From a virus: a stretch of DNA of 28,942 bases. The translations under genes were made by a program, and so were the position numbers. Shown one piece after another: positions 28,560-28,942 of this stretch (positions are counted from its first letter, which is position 1; each line of letters starts with the position of its first letter). The DNA lies in the IMG/VR virus record IMGVR_UViG_3300034375_001012, positions 1 through 28,942 of that record; one strand, given 5' to 3'. The notes beneath the pieces were generated by a model. That model did not search any database and was not told where the DNA came from. It saw nothing but the letters and a program-made list of their open reading frames with translations.

Positions 28560-28942
28560 TGGTCGCTACCATTAAGGTAAAAGATAATTCTATAGAAGTA
28601 AGAAAAGAATTACTTAAAGTTTCCCAAAGAGTACCTAAGGCTATTAAAAAAGCACTGGCTAACGCTGCTGCATTTGAGATCGGTGCTATCAAGAAAAGAA
28701 CACAAACAAGAGGTGTTGATTATAGAGGAAATGCTTTTGCTCCCTATTCACCTAAATACAAAAGAGCCGCAGTTAAACAATCAGGAGTAGTTGATCTTAC
28801 TGACACTGGTCAAATGTTTAGTTCCTTAACTAGCAAAATATCAGCTAGTAAAGGTGAACTATTCTTTAGGCAAGGATTCGCTAACAGAAAAGCATTTTTC
28901 CATGATGAAGCAGGAGCAGGTAGAAAGAAAGTTATCAGACCA
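28559..28942 (+). CDS. Virion morphogenesis / tail completion protein (3' truncated)
   Basis: A frame starting at 28559 (overlapping the connector stop) and open to the window end: 128 codons visible. The product (MVATIKVKDNSIEVRKELLK ... FEIGAIKKRTQTRGVDYRGN, AFAPYSPKYKRA, then VVDLTDTGQMFSSLTSKI) shows the R.......D..G..F..YS..Y pattern of the phage virion morphogenesis or HK97 gp10-like neck family. It builds the neck or tail terminator. The rest lies outside the window. Confidence 0.75.
   Translation, partial: MVATIKVKDNSIEVRKELLKVSQRVPKAIKKALANAAAFEIGAIKKRTQTRGVDYRGNAFAPYSPKYKRAAVKQSGVVDLTDTGQMFSSLTSKISASKGELFFRQGFANRKAFFHDEAGAGRKKVIRP

Noticed and set aside
1-28942. tRNA, CRISPR, insertion sequence, integrase or attachment site
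   Set aside because: No cloverleaf, spaced repeat, transposase, integrase motif or att-like duplication was seen on reading both strands; a tRNA or att search tool could still find weak cases.

Overview
The window is a contiguous, almost fully coding piece of an AT-rich tailed-phage genome. It carries hallmark long-tail siphovirus genes: the end of a tape measure protein, a lambda J-like tail tip protein, portal, large terminase, scaffold and HK97-type coat protein. All confident genes lie on the + strand, mostly with ATGA/TAATG overlaps. The strong A/T bias, Lys/Asn-rich proteins, marine-phage-style fibre linkers and small lysine-rich proteins suggest an uncultured marine phage of an AT-rich alphaproteobacterium (SAR11-like hosts are one possibility). 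The host is inference. No integrase, repressor, DNA polymerase, RNA polymerase, tRNA or CRISPR array was recognised. Both ends cut genes (tape measure at the left, a virion morphogenesis protein at the right), so the tail-tube region is missing and the genome is larger than the window.

Layout. 1-8552: distal tail, tail tip and fibres, with two copies of a fibre plus tail-assembly-chaperone-like unit and one frameshifted gene. 8552-11435: small membrane and coiled-coil proteins, a metallophosphoesterase, a T4-type lysozyme, a three-TM holin and two tiny genes, closed by a hairpin. 11505-14791: a promoter-led run of small genes of mostly unknown function, with a zinc-ribbon protein, a ParB-like protein and a lipoprotein. 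14807-17861: recombination and replication (Erf annealing protein, SSB-like protein, HNH-like protein, PD-(D/E)XK nuclease, DUF1376-type initiator with iteron-like repeats inside its gene). 17862-18238: a short poorly understood gap gene and a 59-aa gene. 18238-23061: packaging and head start (ParB-like protein, TerS, TerL, portal, structural protein, small basic proteins). 23062-24209: a cassette of four unknown genes with its own promoter and 3' hairpin, sitting inside the head operon. 24240-28942: MuF-like head protein fused to a zincin-like domain, a small acidic gene, scaffold, coat protein and connector genes.

How it works together. The Erf protein, exonuclease-like protein and initiator suggest a phage that recruits the host replisome and recombines through single-strand annealing. 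TerS/TerL, portal, MuF, scaffold and coat build the head, and the connector genes lead into the tail genes at the left end of the window (the map is probably circularly permuted). The most interesting system is at 24240-26243: a minor head protein whose C-terminal half carries an HEIGH zinc-protease signature and differs in composition from its N-terminal half, followed directly by a 57-aa acidic protein. This has the layout of the MuF polymorphic-toxin/immunity pairs known in other phages. A second theme is a shared 23-nt 5' leader and promoter geometry at 12 kb and 23 kb, which marks two accessory operons under apparently common control.
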